From positions 62,001-126,000 of the forward strand of contig JACERV010000002.1 in NCBI GenBank assembly GCA_013911065.1: 64,000 nucleotides of DNA. Reading direction: 5' to 3'. This document shows, piece after piece, positions 17,058-26,596 of this stretch. The stretch's first letter is position 1. Each line of letters opens with the position of its first letter. The notes beneath the pieces are model-generated. The model was not told the DNA's origin. It did not search any database and saw only the letters and a list, made by a program, of their open reading frames with translations. A program made the position numbers and the translations under genes. This stretch comes from Ruminococcus sp. (GTDB lineage: Bacteria > Bacillota > Clostridia > Lachnospirales > Lachnospiraceae).

Positions 17058-17100
17058 CGTTTTAAGTCCACATTTTCGAAATTCATAATATCATACAAAA

Positions 17101-17172
17101 AACCATCGGGAACAATTGGCACATTCCACAATGTAATTGTGGAATGTGCACAAAAGCTTTCCGATGGTCTTT
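17101..17172. terminator. nested bidirectional terminator hairpin
   Basis: Outer arms AACCATCGG (17101-17109) and CCGATGGT (17161-17168) enclose an inner perfect 13-bp stem CACATTCCACAAT/ATTGTGGAATGTG (17120-17132, 17136-17148) with loop GTA. T-runs follow on both strands (CTTTTTTTC on plus; GGTTTTTTG on minus). It ends the lacI transcript ahead of the sugar-operon promoter. Confidence 0.75.
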
Positions 17173-17181
17173 TTTTCATTT

Positions 17182-18189
17182 TTATAAGCTTTGTTTGATA
17201 AATGGAGATTCAATGATAATATGACGATAAGATTTATCCGGAAATGCAATGCGGTTAATCAGCTGCTCCATAGCCTTTTTCCCCATCTGGTAAGCATCCC
17301 TTTCTATGTAACTATAAGGAATTCCAAGGATATTCAGCATCTCCAGCTTATCAAGGGAGACATTTTGATAGTCCTTTGGAATGGATTTTCCGCCTTCATA
17401 TATTGCTTCCAGAAAGCCTTTCGTGGTGTCATTGTTGCATGTGATTACTACGGTGGGCTGTACCGGGAGTTTCATCATATTCTTTGTCATCCTGTATGCG
17501 CTCTGTATACTGTAGTCATCCAGCATGATATACTCTTCAGGAACCGTAATTCCCGCTTCTTCCAAAGCCCTGCTGAATCCTTCCTGCCGCTGCCTTGCAA
17601 GAACTCTTTCCTGTGTGCCGTTAATAATGGCAATCTTTGTGTGCCCTGCATCAATCACATACTTTGTTGCATTGTACATTGACTTGGAATCATCAAAAAA
17701 TACACCATCCACAGGTAATCCAATATCTCTGTCCATAATAACTACAGGTGCGTCCAGAGCCTTCAAATGCTTATTCAGAACCTTCCGCTCTTCCTTTTTC
17801 TCATAAGGCACTGCCGGAACATAGATCAGTCCCCTTACCCGGTGATCCTCTATAATCTCTAAAGTCTGCAAATCTTTCTTTTTGCTGTCATCTGAGTTAA
17901 AACACATAACGGTAAGCTCATTTTTATCGGCCACATGTATCATCCCGCGAAGCACCTCGCCGAAAAATATATTGTCCACCTTAGGTAAGATTACACCTAC
18001 TGTACTGGACTTACGCTTGGACAGATTTCTGGCCGTCACAGAAGGCCTGTAGTTCTTTTCTTTTATCACCTTCTGAACAATTGCCCTTGTTTTATCATCA
18101 ACCGCCTGCGGGTGGTTTAATACCCGGGACACTGTTGCTTTTGATACGCCTGCATACTGTGCAATATCTTTAATTGTAATATTTGACAT
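17182..18189 (-). CDS. LacI-family transcriptional regulator
   Basis: 335 residues. The N-terminal helix-turn-helix and hinge (ITIKDIAQYAGVSKATVSRVLNHP) are textbook LacI, followed by a periplasmic-binding-protein-like sensor domain (SSTVGVILPKVDNIFFGEVL to the C-terminus). It likely controls the rpiB-like/hxlB/ABC sugar operon that begins about 300 bp further along the same strand, whose promoter carries a 14-bp palindrome. The effector is probably the transported sugar or its phosphate; unproven. It starts 66 bp after dnaB and may be partly cotranscribed with it. Confidence 0.9.
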   Translation of the reverse strand: MSNITIKDIAQYAGVSKATVSRVLNHPQAVDDKTRAIVQKVIKEKNYRPSVTARNLSKRKSSTVGVILPKVDNIFFGEVLRGMIHVADKNELTVMCFNSDDSKKKDLQTLEIIEDHRVRGLIYVPAVPYEKKEERKVLNKHLKALDAPVVIMDRDIGLPVDGVFFDDSKSMYNATKYVIDAGHTKIAIINGTQERVLARQRQEGFSRALEEAGITVPEEYIMLDDYSIQSAYRMTKNMMKLPVQPTVVITCNNDTTKGFLEAIYEGGKSIPKDYQNVSLDKLEMLNILGIPYSYIERDAYQMGKKAMEQLINRIAFPDKSYRHIIIESPFIKQSL

Positions 18190-18255
18190 TCTCCAGGCCC
18201 CCTATTTTGCCAGTTTCATAAAACGTTATTGTATCTGTTCAGAGGAAACTTCAAT

Positions 18256-19605
18256 CTAATGCTCTTCCTGACGCATCTCGTTTCCAAACCGGGTATACTG
18301 GGGCATCCATGCAAGCCGGACAGTCCCTACCGGGCCGTTTCTCTGTTTTGCTATAATAACCTCTGCAATTCCTTTATCCTCAGTATCCGGTATGTAATAA
18401 TCCTCACGGTATATGAACATACAAACATCGGCATCCTGCTCGATGGCTCCTGATTCACGGAGGTCAGAAAGCATAGGCCGTTTGTCGGTTCTTTGTTCCA
18501 CGGCACGGCTCAGCTGTGAAAGGGCAATCACCGGCACATTCAATTCCCTGGCCAGCCCCTTCAATGAACGGGAAATATCTGAGATTTCCTGCTGACGGCT
18601 TTCATTACTCTTCCCGCCTCTTCCACTCATCAACTGCAAGTAGTCAATAATAATTAAATCCAGGCCCAGTTCTAACTTATATTTTCTGCATTTTGAGCGC
18701 ATCTCTGTAATAGAAATACCAGAGGTATCGTCAATAACCAGTTTGGATTTCCCGATTCTGCCTGCCCCTTCTATTAGCTTTTCCCAATCTGTGTCCTTCA
18801 AATTACCGGTACGCAGCAGTTGGGCATCTACATGAGACTCTAAAGAGAACAGCCTGTTCACAAGCTGTTCCTTAGACATTTCCAAACTAAAAATTGCGAC
18901 GGACAGGTTCTGCCTGAATGCCGCATGCTGGGCAATGTTCAATACAAAAGCGGTCTTACCCATAGAAGGTCTGGCCGCTATTAAAACTAAGTCCGAGCGC
19001 TGAAGCCCTGACAGCTTATAGTCCAAATCAATAAATCCTGTGGGAATACCGGTTACGCTGCCTGTTGTCCTGGATGCCTTCTCAATGACATCGAGAGCAT
19101 TGAGCACAACCTGCTTGATGGGGGTGTACTCCTGTGCCTTTCCCCGGGCTGCCAGTTCAAACACACCCTTCTCCGCCTTATCAAGTATCACTTCCAGCGG
19201 CTGGCTCTCTAAGTAACAGTTATTGGCTATTTCTTCATTTATCTTAATCATTTTCCGCAGGGTAGATTTCTCCTGCACAATTTCCGCATAGTGCTTCACA
19301 TTCGCAGAGGTCTGAACGCCTGTGAGCAAATCCCTCGCAAACTCCAAACCACTGACTTCCGGCGGTACATCTTTTCCCTTTAAATAGTCCTGTAACGTAA
19401 TCAGGTCCACCGGTTTTGCCGCATGAAACAGCTCTACCATGGCATCAAATAAAATCCCATAAGCGGTCTGGTAAAAATCCTGCCCGCTGATAATCTCAGA
19501 TGCAGCCATAATTGCATCCTTGTTCATCAGCATGGCTCCCACTACCGCCCGCTCCGCCTCCTCACTATGCGGAAGTATTCTTTTAATTGCTGCTTCCATT
19601 TCCAT
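18256..19605 (-). CDS. dnaB: replicative DNA helicase DnaB
   Basis: Hexameric 5'-3' helicase of the replisome. The N-terminal primase-interacting domain (LPHSEEAERAVVGAMLMNKDA) and the RecA-like C-terminal motor with Walker A ARPSMGKTAFVLN, Walker B LDLIIIDYLQLM and the arginine-finger region are all present, with no intein. The ATG at 19605 (MEMEAAIKRILP) is chosen over a start nine codons upstream because AAGGGG precedes it. It follows rplI and gdpP on the same strand, the common clostridial gdpP-rplI-dnaB order. Confidence 0.97.
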   Translation of the reverse strand: MEMEAAIKRILPHSEEAERAVVGAMLMNKDAIMAASEIISGQDFYQTAYGILFDAMVELFHAAKPVDLITLQDYLKGKDVPPEVSGLEFARDLLTGVQTSANVKHYAEIVQEKSTLRKMIKINEEIANNCYLESQPLEVILDKAEKGVFELAARGKAQEYTPIKQVVLNALDVIEKASRTTGSVTGIPTGFIDLDYKLSGLQRSDLVLIAARPSMGKTAFVLNIAQHAAFRQNLSVAIFSLEMSKEQLVNRLFSLESHVDAQLLRTGNLKDTDWEKLIEGAGRIGKSKLVIDDTSGISITEMRSKCRKYKLELGLDLIIIDYLQLMSGRGGKSNESRQQEISDISRSLKGLARELNVPVIALSQLSRAVEQRTDKRPMLSDLRESGAIEQDADVCMFIYREDYYIPDTEDKGIAEVIIAKQRNGPVGTVRLAWMPQYTRFGNEMRQEEH

Positions 19606-19656
19606 AAAGTAATTCCCCTTGTAACTGTTCATGGTTCTGAACAGATAATTCCCTTA

Positions 19657-20103
19657 TTACTCTTCTGTAACAACCACCTTTAATTCAGCCACCACTTCTG
19701 GATGTAACTTAACCGGTACAACATGAGTTCCCAGTACTTTAATCGTATCCTTAAGCTGAATCTTCTTTTTATCCACTTCCAGGCCCATCTGTTCTTTCAC
19801 AGCGGCGCCAATCTCTTTACTGGATACAGAACCGAATGTTTTTCCGCCTTCTCCTACCTTAATGGAAAGCTCCACCTTTCCTGCTTCCAGCTCTCCTGCC
19901 AGCTTCTTTGCCGCATCCAGGATATCCTGTGCGATCTTCTCTTCCTTTTTCTTCTGCAGGCGCAGGTTGTTCATATTCTGATTATTGGCTTCAAGCCCAA
20001 CTTTCTTAGGCAGAATGAAATTCCTTGCATATCCGTCACTTACATCTACAATTTCGCCCTTTTTTCCAAGAGCTTTTACATCCTGTAATAAAATCACCTT
20101 CAT
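19657..20103 (-). CDS. rplI: 50S ribosomal protein L9
   Basis: Large-subunit protein bL9 (148 aa). The N-terminal rRNA-binding domain begins MKVILLQDVKALGKKGEIVDVSDGYARNFILPK, fully canonical. A charged central helix (QKKKEEKIAQDILDAAKKLA) and a C-terminal domain with GKTFGSVSSKEI follow. It begins one base after the gdpP stop with a GGAGAT site, so the two are cotranscribed. Confidence 0.98.
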   Translation of the reverse strand: MKVILLQDVKALGKKGEIVDVSDGYARNFILPKKVGLEANNQNMNNLRLQKKKEEKIAQDILDAAKKLAGELEAGKVELSIKVGEGGKTFGSVSSKEIGAAVKEQMGLEVDKKKIQLKDTIKVLGTHVVPVKLHPEVVAELKVVVTEE

Positions 20104-20104
20104 T

Positions 20105-22165
20105 TTAAATATCTCCTTCCTCTATCATCTGATCTATTGTTTCTTTCAAAGTGTTCACTGCTTCAAACATATTTGTATGGTCAAACTGGGCCCCGGCAGA
20201 ATTGATATGTCCTCCGCCTCCCAGCTTCTCCGTAATAATCTGTACATTCACCTCATCAATGGAACGGGCGCTCAAATAAATCCTGCCTTCGTATACCGTC
20301 AGCACGAAAGATGCCTTGATTCCGTTGATGTCCAAAAGTTCATTCGCTGCCTGGGCCGCAAGAACCGTAGGACTTTCAATGTTGCTTGGGCACTGCGCAA
20401 TCGCATATTCTTCCTTATATACCTCTGCCATCCGCACAGCTTCTGCTTTGGCGCGGTAGGATTCCATATCATCACGGAACATCTTCCGCACACGGGTAAT
20501 ATCCGCACCGCATCTTCTTAAAAATGCTGCTGCCTCAAAGGTACGGACTCCTGTACGGTTCATAAAATTACGGGTATCAATCATAATGCCCGCATACAGG
20601 CAGTCAGCCTCCACGGACGGAACCTTAATATCATCCACAATATACTGCAGTACCTCCGCTACCATCTCACAGGTAGAGGATGAATACGGCTCTACATAAG
20701 ATAAAACGGCATTTTCAATCACAGTGCTGCTCTGCCGGTGATGGTCAAGTACCGCAATGGTTCTGGAACGCTTCAGAAGCTCCGGACACTCTGTCATCTG
20801 AGGCTTATTCGTATCCACAACAATCACCATCGTGTTATCGGTAATATAGTCAAGAGCCTGTTCCGAGTTCAGAAAAATATCCTTACCATAAGCAGGGCTC
20901 CCTGCAATCTCATCATAAAGCGGGCGCACTGAGCTTGTTACCTCATTAATAACAATATGAGCCTTCTTCTCCAGCTCCACAGCGGCACGGTAAATTCCCA
21001 TACATGCACCCAGGGAATCCGCATCTGCAATCTTATGGCCCATAACAATTACCTGGTCCTTGGCAACAATAAATTCACGTAAAGCTTCCGCCTTAACACG
21101 CGCCTTTACACGGGTGTTCTTTGCTGTCTGCTCCTTCTTGCCTCCGAAATATGTAATTCCTTTGCAATCTTTGATGACAGCCTGGTCGCCGCCCCTGGCA
21201 AGAGCCAAATCTATTGCCACACGGGCATAGTTATAGCTTTGTGCATAAGTCATTGTATTAAGTCCAAGTCCAATACTTAAGGTGGCGGAACGGGCATTCC
21301 CGATGTTCACCTGCTTAACATCCTCCAAAAGAGAAAACTTGTCCGTTTCTATCTTAAAGTAGCTTTCTTTTTTGACGGCAATAAAGTATTTATCTTTTTC
21401 CAGCTTCTTTACAATGCCGTCCACATCACCAATATACTTGTTAATTTTCCTGTCTATCAGCGCAACCAAAAGAGACTGGCGGACTTCCTCCACACTCTCC
21501 ATTACTTCATCATAGTTATCGATGTAAATCAGACCCGCAATGAATCTCTGTTCCTCATTCGCCTTAATATAAGCATTCAGTTCTGTTACATCCTTCATAT
21601 ATACAGCAATAAAATACTCTTTGTCGCTTGGAATCTGCAGCAGATGCTCTGCCTCACTGAATCCCTCCACGGAAACTTTCCGAAGCTCTACCTGATAGCT
21701 TCTTTCCCGGTAGGCAACTTCAAGTTCAACATGATCTGCCTCTGCTTTTGGGAACACTCCGCTGTTCAGTTCGGGAATCAGTTTGCTCAGGTACTTTTCC
21801 CGCTTCTGTCCTCTGACCATATCAGAAAAGCTGTTATTCTCCCATAAAATACGGCCATCCTCCAGGATGATTGCATATGGAACTGCCAGTTCCTTTAACA
21901 AGGTATTCTGTATCCCCTTATACTGGGTAGAAAACTGAATCAAATCGGACAAAATCAGTGAACGGTTATAAAAGTACAGAAGTCCTACAATCACAATATA
22001 AATTATGATAAAGACAAACATCATAATTCCTGCCTTCTTATCAATCTGGTACATCCAGATATTCATGGCGAACAGCAGTACTGTCATAATGATAGGCCAC
22101 TGCATATACATTCTGAGCTGTCCCTTTAACCGCATATTCTTCTTACTCATGCTTACCTTCCTCAT
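20105..22165 (-). CDS. gdpP: cyclic-di-AMP phosphodiesterase GdpP
   Basis: Membrane-bound DHH-DHHA1 phosphodiesterase that hydrolyses c-di-AMP to pApA. Two N-terminal membrane helices (residues about 18-65), a PAS-like domain (about 75-170), a degenerate GGDEF domain (about 175-305), then DHH with GHKIADADSLGACMG, VVVDTNKP and VLDHHRQS (about 375-475), and DHHA1 ending in GGGGHINSAGAQF. 686 aa is normal. An alternative ATG at 22150 (MSKKNMRLKG) also has an AAGG site, so the first five residues are uncertain. The product is relevant to the BusR-type regulator at 57638, a known kind of c-di-AMP receptor. Confidence 0.96.
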   Translation of the reverse strand: MRKVSMSKKNMRLKGQLRMYMQWPIIMTVLLFAMNIWMYQIDKKAGIMMFVFIIIYIVIVGLLYFYNRSLILSDLIQFSTQYKGIQNTLLKELAVPYAIILEDGRILWENNSFSDMVRGQKREKYLSKLIPELNSGVFPKAEADHVELEVAYRERSYQVELRKVSVEGFSEAEHLLQIPSDKEYFIAVYMKDVTELNAYIKANEEQRFIAGLIYIDNYDEVMESVEEVRQSLLVALIDRKINKYIGDVDGIVKKLEKDKYFIAVKKESYFKIETDKFSLLEDVKQVNIGNARSATLSIGLGLNTMTYAQSYNYARVAIDLALARGGDQAVIKDCKGITYFGGKKEQTAKNTRVKARVKAEALREFIVAKDQVIVMGHKIADADSLGACMGIYRAAVELEKKAHIVINEVTSSVRPLYDEIAGSPAYGKDIFLNSEQALDYITDNTMVIVVDTNKPQMTECPELLKRSRTIAVLDHHRQSSTVIENAVLSYVEPYSSSTCEMVAEVLQYIVDDIKVPSVEADCLYAGIMIDTRNFMNRTGVRTFEAAAFLRRCGADITRVRKMFRDDMESYRAKAEAVRMAEVYKEEYAIAQCPSNIESPTVLAAQAANELLDINGIKASFVLTVYEGRIYLSARSIDEVNVQIITEKLGGGGHINSAGAQFDHTNMFEAVNTLKETIDQMIEEGDI

Positions 22166-22243
22166 ATAACCTTCCTATGGTTACTTCAATCCTCTTACTG
22201 CCAATGTATCTAGTATATCACTTTTTTGACTATTATTCTACTT

Positions 22244-23446
22244 TTAGTTTTTATTCCCGGCTTTCTCCTGTTCCTGTAATAATTCTCCAGAAGTATTGTC
22301 TACCCTCAGCCCTTTCCGCTTTAACTGCCCGTATACATTATTACGGAACAATGTATAGACTACTGAAACAACAGGAATAAAAATCAACATCCCTACGATT
22401 CCCATGAGACTGCCTCCTATACTGACTGCTGCCAGAACCCAGATAGAAGGAAGGCCCACTGAATTTCCCACAACCTTCGGATAAATCAAGTTGCCTTCAA
22501 TCTGCTGCAGTACAAAAAACATAACTATAAATATCAATGCCTTCACCGGAGCCTCTATCAAAATCAAAAAAGCCCCTACAAAGAGTCCTATAAAGGCGCC
22601 GAAAATAGGAATCAATGCGGTAAACGCTATCAGTACACCTACAAGCAATGCATAGGGCAGACGTAATACTGTCATCACAACAAAAAACATGGTTCCGAGA
22701 ATCACCGCTTCCACACACTGTCCTGTCAAAAAGCTGGAAAATGTTTTATAAGTCAGAGAGCATACATCCAGTATCTTTTCCACATACTCTTTTTTCAGAT
22801 ATGCATACATAATCTTACGTATCTGAATATTCAGCCGTTCCTTCTGCAACAAAACGTAGCATGCAAACACAAAAGCAATAATAAAAGTAGTCATGCCGCT
22901 TACAATACTTTTTGCCACAGTAAATGTAGAGTCAAGCACGCTGCCCGCACCATTTTTAAAGAATGCCATAATGCTGTCCAGCAATTTCTGCCAGTCTATA
23001 GTCACATCATTAATCCAGGTCACAATTTCCTGGTTATTATTAAACAACTCTTCCACCCAGTATTGTACCTTCGGCAGAAAACTCTGGATATTCTTACCAA
23101 GTGACATAAAAGTGCTTCCCAGTTTAGGCACAACCACAAATATGACAAGCATAATTACTCCCAGCACAATCAATATGGTAAAAGTCAGACTCAGCGGCCT
23201 CGCCAGCCTTTTGGACCATTTCCTGCCTTCTATCCTTTTATTACAAAATAACTTGTGCTCCAGAAAATGCATGGGCACATTCAGAATGAAGGCAATCGCC
23301 CCGCCCAAAAGGAATGGAAATAAAATCTTCAAAACAAATCCCAGGACACCCAGCACCAGACTGTACTTCCAAAGGGCAACCAGGACAACGATTGTAAATA
23401 GAATCAGACCTTTGATTTTTTGTAAATTCTCCTTATTTAAATTCAT
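22244..23446 (-). CDS. AI-2E family transporter (YtvI/YdbI-like)
   Basis: A 400-residue multi-spanning protein of the AI-2E/UPF0118 family, with the usual order: N-terminal helices (LVALWKYSLVLGVLGFVLKILFPFLLGG), a long soluble loop, then a C-terminal cluster including ALLVGVLIAFTALIPIFGAFIG and QIEGNLIYPKVVGNSVGLP, which is diagnostic. Members export small molecules or ions (autoinducer-2, or Na+ in some); substrate here is unknown. It precedes gdpP by about 80 bp on the same strand. Confidence 0.88.
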   Translation of the reverse strand: MNLNKENLQKIKGLILFTIVVLVALWKYSLVLGVLGFVLKILFPFLLGGAIAFILNVPMHFLEHKLFCNKRIEGRKWSKRLARPLSLTFTILIVLGVIMLVIFVVVPKLGSTFMSLGKNIQSFLPKVQYWVEELFNNNQEIVTWINDVTIDWQKLLDSIMAFFKNGAGSVLDSTFTVAKSIVSGMTTFIIAFVFACYVLLQKERLNIQIRKIMYAYLKKEYVEKILDVCSLTYKTFSSFLTGQCVEAVILGTMFFVVMTVLRLPYALLVGVLIAFTALIPIFGAFIGLFVGAFLILIEAPVKALIFIVMFFVLQQIEGNLIYPKVVGNSVGLPSIWVLAAVSIGGSLMGIVGMLIFIPVVSVVYTLFRNNVYGQLKRKGLRVDNTSGELLQEQEKAGNKN

Positions 23447-23613
23447 ACTGTACCTGCTTTCTCACGTTCACTATTCAGATTGTAACCGATTATTCCACAT
23501 TTTAACATATAATCAGCAATAGTTCCACGCTTTTGTATATCCGCTTAATCCCGCTTTATATCCTCATAATTCACTGATTCAGGTTGTCTTCCCACACGGC
23601 GGTATCATATAGA

Positions 23614-23651
23614 AAGGCTGGAATCCTTTAACCTTAACGGATTCCAGCCTT
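23614..23651. terminator. hairpin downstream of dhaL
   Basis: AAGGCTGGAATCC (23614-23626) and GGATTCCAGCCTT (23639-23651) form a perfect 13-bp stem with a 12-nt loop. The flanking T-runs are short on both strands. It lies about 70 bp beyond the dhaL stop, between the polyol operon and the AI-2E gene. Confidence 0.65.
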
Positions 23652-23721
23652 CTTTAACACTTAAAAAGCAAGTAATATTTTTTATTTTTTAAATTTACTC
23701 TCATTCAACAGTTATTATATT

Positions 23722-24360
23722 TTACAGAAATTCCGCGATTCCATCCGCCATAGCTGTCAAAATAATACAGCAGGAAGTTGCCCCTGCATCCAGGACTCCC
23801 CGTGAACGTTCTCCCAATCTGCTGGAACGTCCAAACTTTGCCACCATATCTTTCGTAGAATCACGTCCGGCTTCAGCCGCCGCTTTCATCTCTTCCAGAG
23901 TTTCCTTATAGTCCTTTCCGCTCTGTGCCGCTGCCTTTAGCACATCTACTGCCGGAGACAAGGTATCCACGAGAGTTTTATCTCCCACCTTGGCCTCAAC
24001 AATTCCACACAGTCCTTCAAGCCCCGCTTCCAGCATTTTTGCAAGACCAGATATATCGATTTCCTCCAAATCTTCCCCTGCTTCTGCCATATCTATAAAG
24101 ATTGTTCCATAAATAGGTCCCATAGAGCCGCCAATTTCATTGAGAAGAATCATACCCAGTTCATCCAGACCCTCAGAAAATCCAAAATCCTGATCCTTAA
24201 ATCTCTCCTCAAAAACGCTGAATCCCTTGTTCATATTCATGCCATGGTCACCATCGCCGATGAGTCCGTCCACTTCACCCAGATATGCTTTATTTTCCTG
24301 AATTGCCTTCACCATCTTCAGTAAAACCGGTTTACCGTCACTGTTTTTAAATGTGCCCAT
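23722..24360 (-). CDS. dhaL: dihydroxyacetone-type kinase, DhaL (nucleotide-binding) subunit
   Basis: 212-residue DhaL/DAK2 domain. The Mg-ADP site is visible as VDGLIGDGDHGMNMNKGF, with GGSMGPIYGT and the C-terminal SCCIILTAMADGI. DhaL phosphorylates the ketose bound to DhaK. In E. coli its ADP is recharged by the PTS protein DhaM; no dhaM is visible here, so ATP may be the donor or DhaM may be encoded elsewhere. It is the last gene of the polyol ABC operon. Next to erythritol/threitol-like dehydrogenases, a tetrulose (erythrulose) substrate is as likely as dihydroxyacetone. Confidence 0.88.
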   Translation of the reverse strand: MGTFKNSDGKPVLLKMVKAIQENKAYLGEVDGLIGDGDHGMNMNKGFSVFEERFKDQDFGFSEGLDELGMILLNEIGGSMGPIYGTIFIDMAEAGEDLEEIDISGLAKMLEAGLEGLCGIVEAKVGDKTLVDTLSPAVDVLKAAAQSGKDYKETLEEMKAAAEAGRDSTKDMVAKFGRSSRLGERSRGVLDAGATSCCIILTAMADGIAEFL

Positions 24361-24395
24361 ATTCTTCTGGCCTCCTTGTGTGTTTTCATATACTT

Positions 24396-25391
24396 CTATT
24401 TTTGTTTGAGTCCCATACTGTATGCCGGCATATCCATCAGTTCTTTCAGTTCATCATCCAGCTTCATAATCGTCAATGTTGCACCCATCATTTCCAGTGA
24501 TGTGAAATAATTCCCTACATACGCTCTGTGGGTTTTGATTCCCTTTTCCTTCAGCAATTTGTCAATTTCATCATAAAGCACATACAATTCCATGATCGGA
24601 GTCGCGCCGAGCCCTGATACCAGCACGATTACTTCGTCACCTTCTGCAAAAGGATAATCGGGCAGCACAACATCTGTCATTCTCTTTGCCATCTTATCCG
24701 CTGTTTCCAGGGCGCACACTTCGATTCCCGGTTCTCCGTGATGTCCGATTCCAACTTCCATCGTGCCATCTTTAATCTCAAAGTTGGGATGTCCCACTGC
24801 CGGTAATGTGCATGGAGTAAGGCCAATTCCTACGGAACGGGTATTATCAATAGCCTTTTGTGCGGCTGCAATAACCTCATCCAAATCTCCGCCCTGGGCA
24901 GCTTTTGCTCCCCCTACTTTCCACATGAGAACTTCCCCTGCCACCCCGCGGCGTTTCTCCCTCTGATCTTTGGGGGCAGATGCCACATCATCATTGGCTA
25001 CTACAGTTTTTACAGTGATTCCTGCCTTCTTTGCCATTTTCACTGCCATTTTTACATTCATGTTATCACCGGAATAATTACCGTACAGGCAGGCGACACC
25101 TTTTCCCTGATCCGCCACCTTGCATGCATCCAGGAAGGCTGCCGCCGTAGGGGATGAGCAAATCTCACCTACAGCCACTGCGTCACACATATTCTCTCCC
25201 ACATACCCTGCAAATGCAGGCTTGTGGCCGGAACCGCCGCCGGTTACAACCCCCACTTTATCTGCGGGAATGTTCTTTGCCTTTACTACACGGGGATTTT
25301 CTGTAGCCTCCACAATATCAGAATGAGCTTTTAAGAAGCCTTTGAGCATTTCATCTACAATATTATCCGGGTTATTCAATATACGCTGCAT
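24396..25391 (-). CDS. dhaK: dihydroxyacetone-type kinase, DhaK (substrate-binding) subunit
   Basis: 331-residue DAK1 domain. The covalent substrate His is in GHHGEPG (residues about 219-225), the Asp-containing loop is GNYSGDNMNVKMA, and VVTGGGSGHKPAFAGYVG is the N-terminal signature. DhaK binds short ketoses as a hemiaminal to that His. DhaK-like kinases phosphorylate L- or D-erythrulose in mycobacterial tetritol pathways (LerK, DerK). Given the dehydrogenase immediately upstream, I favour a C4 or C3 ketose. Starts after AGAGGAGG. Confidence 0.9.
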   Translation of the reverse strand: MQRILNNPDNIVDEMLKGFLKAHSDIVEATENPRVVKAKNIPADKVGVVTGGGSGHKPAFAGYVGENMCDAVAVGEICSSPTAAAFLDACKVADQGKGVACLYGNYSGDNMNVKMAVKMAKKAGITVKTVVANDDVASAPKDQREKRRGVAGEVLMWKVGGAKAAQGGDLDEVIAAAQKAIDNTRSVGIGLTPCTLPAVGHPNFEIKDGTMEVGIGHHGEPGIEVCALETADKMAKRMTDVVLPDYPFAEGDEVIVLVSGLGATPIMELYVLYDEIDKLLKEKGIKTHRAYVGNYFTSLEMMGATLTIMKLDDELKELMDMPAYSMGLKQK

Positions 25392-25442
25392 ACTCTGTTT
25401 TCCTCCTCTTATCTTGAGACTGCTGTCACTGTTTCTGAAAAT

Positions 25443-26534
25443 TTATGCTTCCATCTCAGGTACGAGAATAACTTTCATCGCTCCACCCTCGCCTGTCTTA
25501 GCAATATGGAATGCTTCCTCCCATTTTTCAAGGGGGAACTTATGAGTTACAACTCCCTCTGTAGGAAGCTTGCCGCTGCCAATCCAGTCAATTACAGTAT
25601 CATAGCAGTATGGGCTTAAATGTACGCCCAGAAGATCCAGCTCTTTTCTGTCAGAAATAATGGACCAGTCCACTGTTACAGGATCTCCGAATACAGAAAA
25701 CTCTACAAAGCGTCCCATCTTACGGATTGCATCCAGCCCCTGCTGTACACTTGCCGGGTGACCGGTTGCTTCTATATATATATCACAGCCGTATCCGCCT
25801 GTCATTTCTTTAATTTTGGCAACTACATCCTCCTTGGCGGGGTTCATGGCAATATCAGCGCCAAACTCCAGCGCTTTTTCAAGGCGTGTCTCATTCATAT
25901 CCAGTACAACCAGGCATTGGGGATTCGCCTGATGAAGTGCACCAACCATTCCAAGTCCTAATGTACCAACTCCAGAGAGGACCACAAAGTCTCTTGGTGT
26001 AACCTGTGCACGTTCTACACAGTGGAACGAACAGCCATATGGTTCAATTAGTACGGCTTTTTCAATAGGCATATCTCCGGGAACCAGATAAGGAAGAGCC
26101 TCCTTGGTTAGCTTTACATATTCTGCCATACCACCGTTTACATTGTTCTGGAAGCCAAACAGGTCATGCTTCTCGCACATCCAGTGGCGGCCTGTCTTAC
26201 AGAACATACACTCTCCACATGGTACAATCTGTTCCGGACAGATACGGTCCCCAAGCTTCCAGTTTCCTTTTACTTTGGGTCCAACTTCTACAACTGTTCC
26301 AACAAATTCATGTCCGGGAATCATAGGTTCTTTTATGTACTTCGCCTGCCCGTCAAGTCCCCAGAAACTTGCTGCCCCGGCATATGCTTTTGTATCACCT
26401 GCGCAGACACCGCAAGCCTCAACCTTGAGAATCATTTCTCCTTCCCCGGCTCTTGGAGTATCCACCATTTCAAATCTGTAATCTCCAGGTGCATACGCTA
26501 CAATTGCTTTCATTTTTTCAGGTAAATTGATCAT
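25443..26534 (-). CDS. zinc-dependent polyol dehydrogenase, erythritol/L-threitol dehydrogenase-like
   Basis: 363-residue medium-chain dehydrogenase. Catalytic zinc ligands lie in ACGVCAGD and PGHEF; the structural zinc site is CGECMFCKTGRHWMC; the NAD-binding Rossmann motif is SGVGTLGLGMVG. The features GAASFWG, EQIVPCGECMFC and VDWSIISDRKELDLLGVHLSPYC match what I recall of mycobacterial erythritol/L-threitol dehydrogenase (EltD). It would oxidise a polyol such as erythritol or threitol to the ketose, which DhaK/DhaL then phosphorylates. It sits between ABC ATPase 1 and dhaK. A paralogue is at 33215. Confidence 0.82.
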   Translation of the reverse strand: MINLPEKMKAIVAYAPGDYRFEMVDTPRAGEGEMILKVEACGVCAGDTKAYAGAASFWGLDGQAKYIKEPMIPGHEFVGTVVEVGPKVKGNWKLGDRICPEQIVPCGECMFCKTGRHWMCEKHDLFGFQNNVNGGMAEYVKLTKEALPYLVPGDMPIEKAVLIEPYGCSFHCVERAQVTPRDFVVLSGVGTLGLGMVGALHQANPQCLVVLDMNETRLEKALEFGADIAMNPAKEDVVAKIKEMTGGYGCDIYIEATGHPASVQQGLDAIRKMGRFVEFSVFGDPVTVDWSIISDRKELDLLGVHLSPYCYDTVIDWIGSGKLPTEGVVTHKFPLEKWEEAFHIAKTGEGGAMKVILVPEMEA

Positions 26535-26596
26535 AATGACTGCCTCCTTAAATTCCGCAGATTCCTTTAATCTGCGTATCCATAATAGTTCCTGTA

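Noticed and set aside
19985-20521. 178-codon plus-strand ORF opposite rplI and gdpP
   Set aside because: Antisense shadow of two strongly supported genes; composition is the mirror of their codons.
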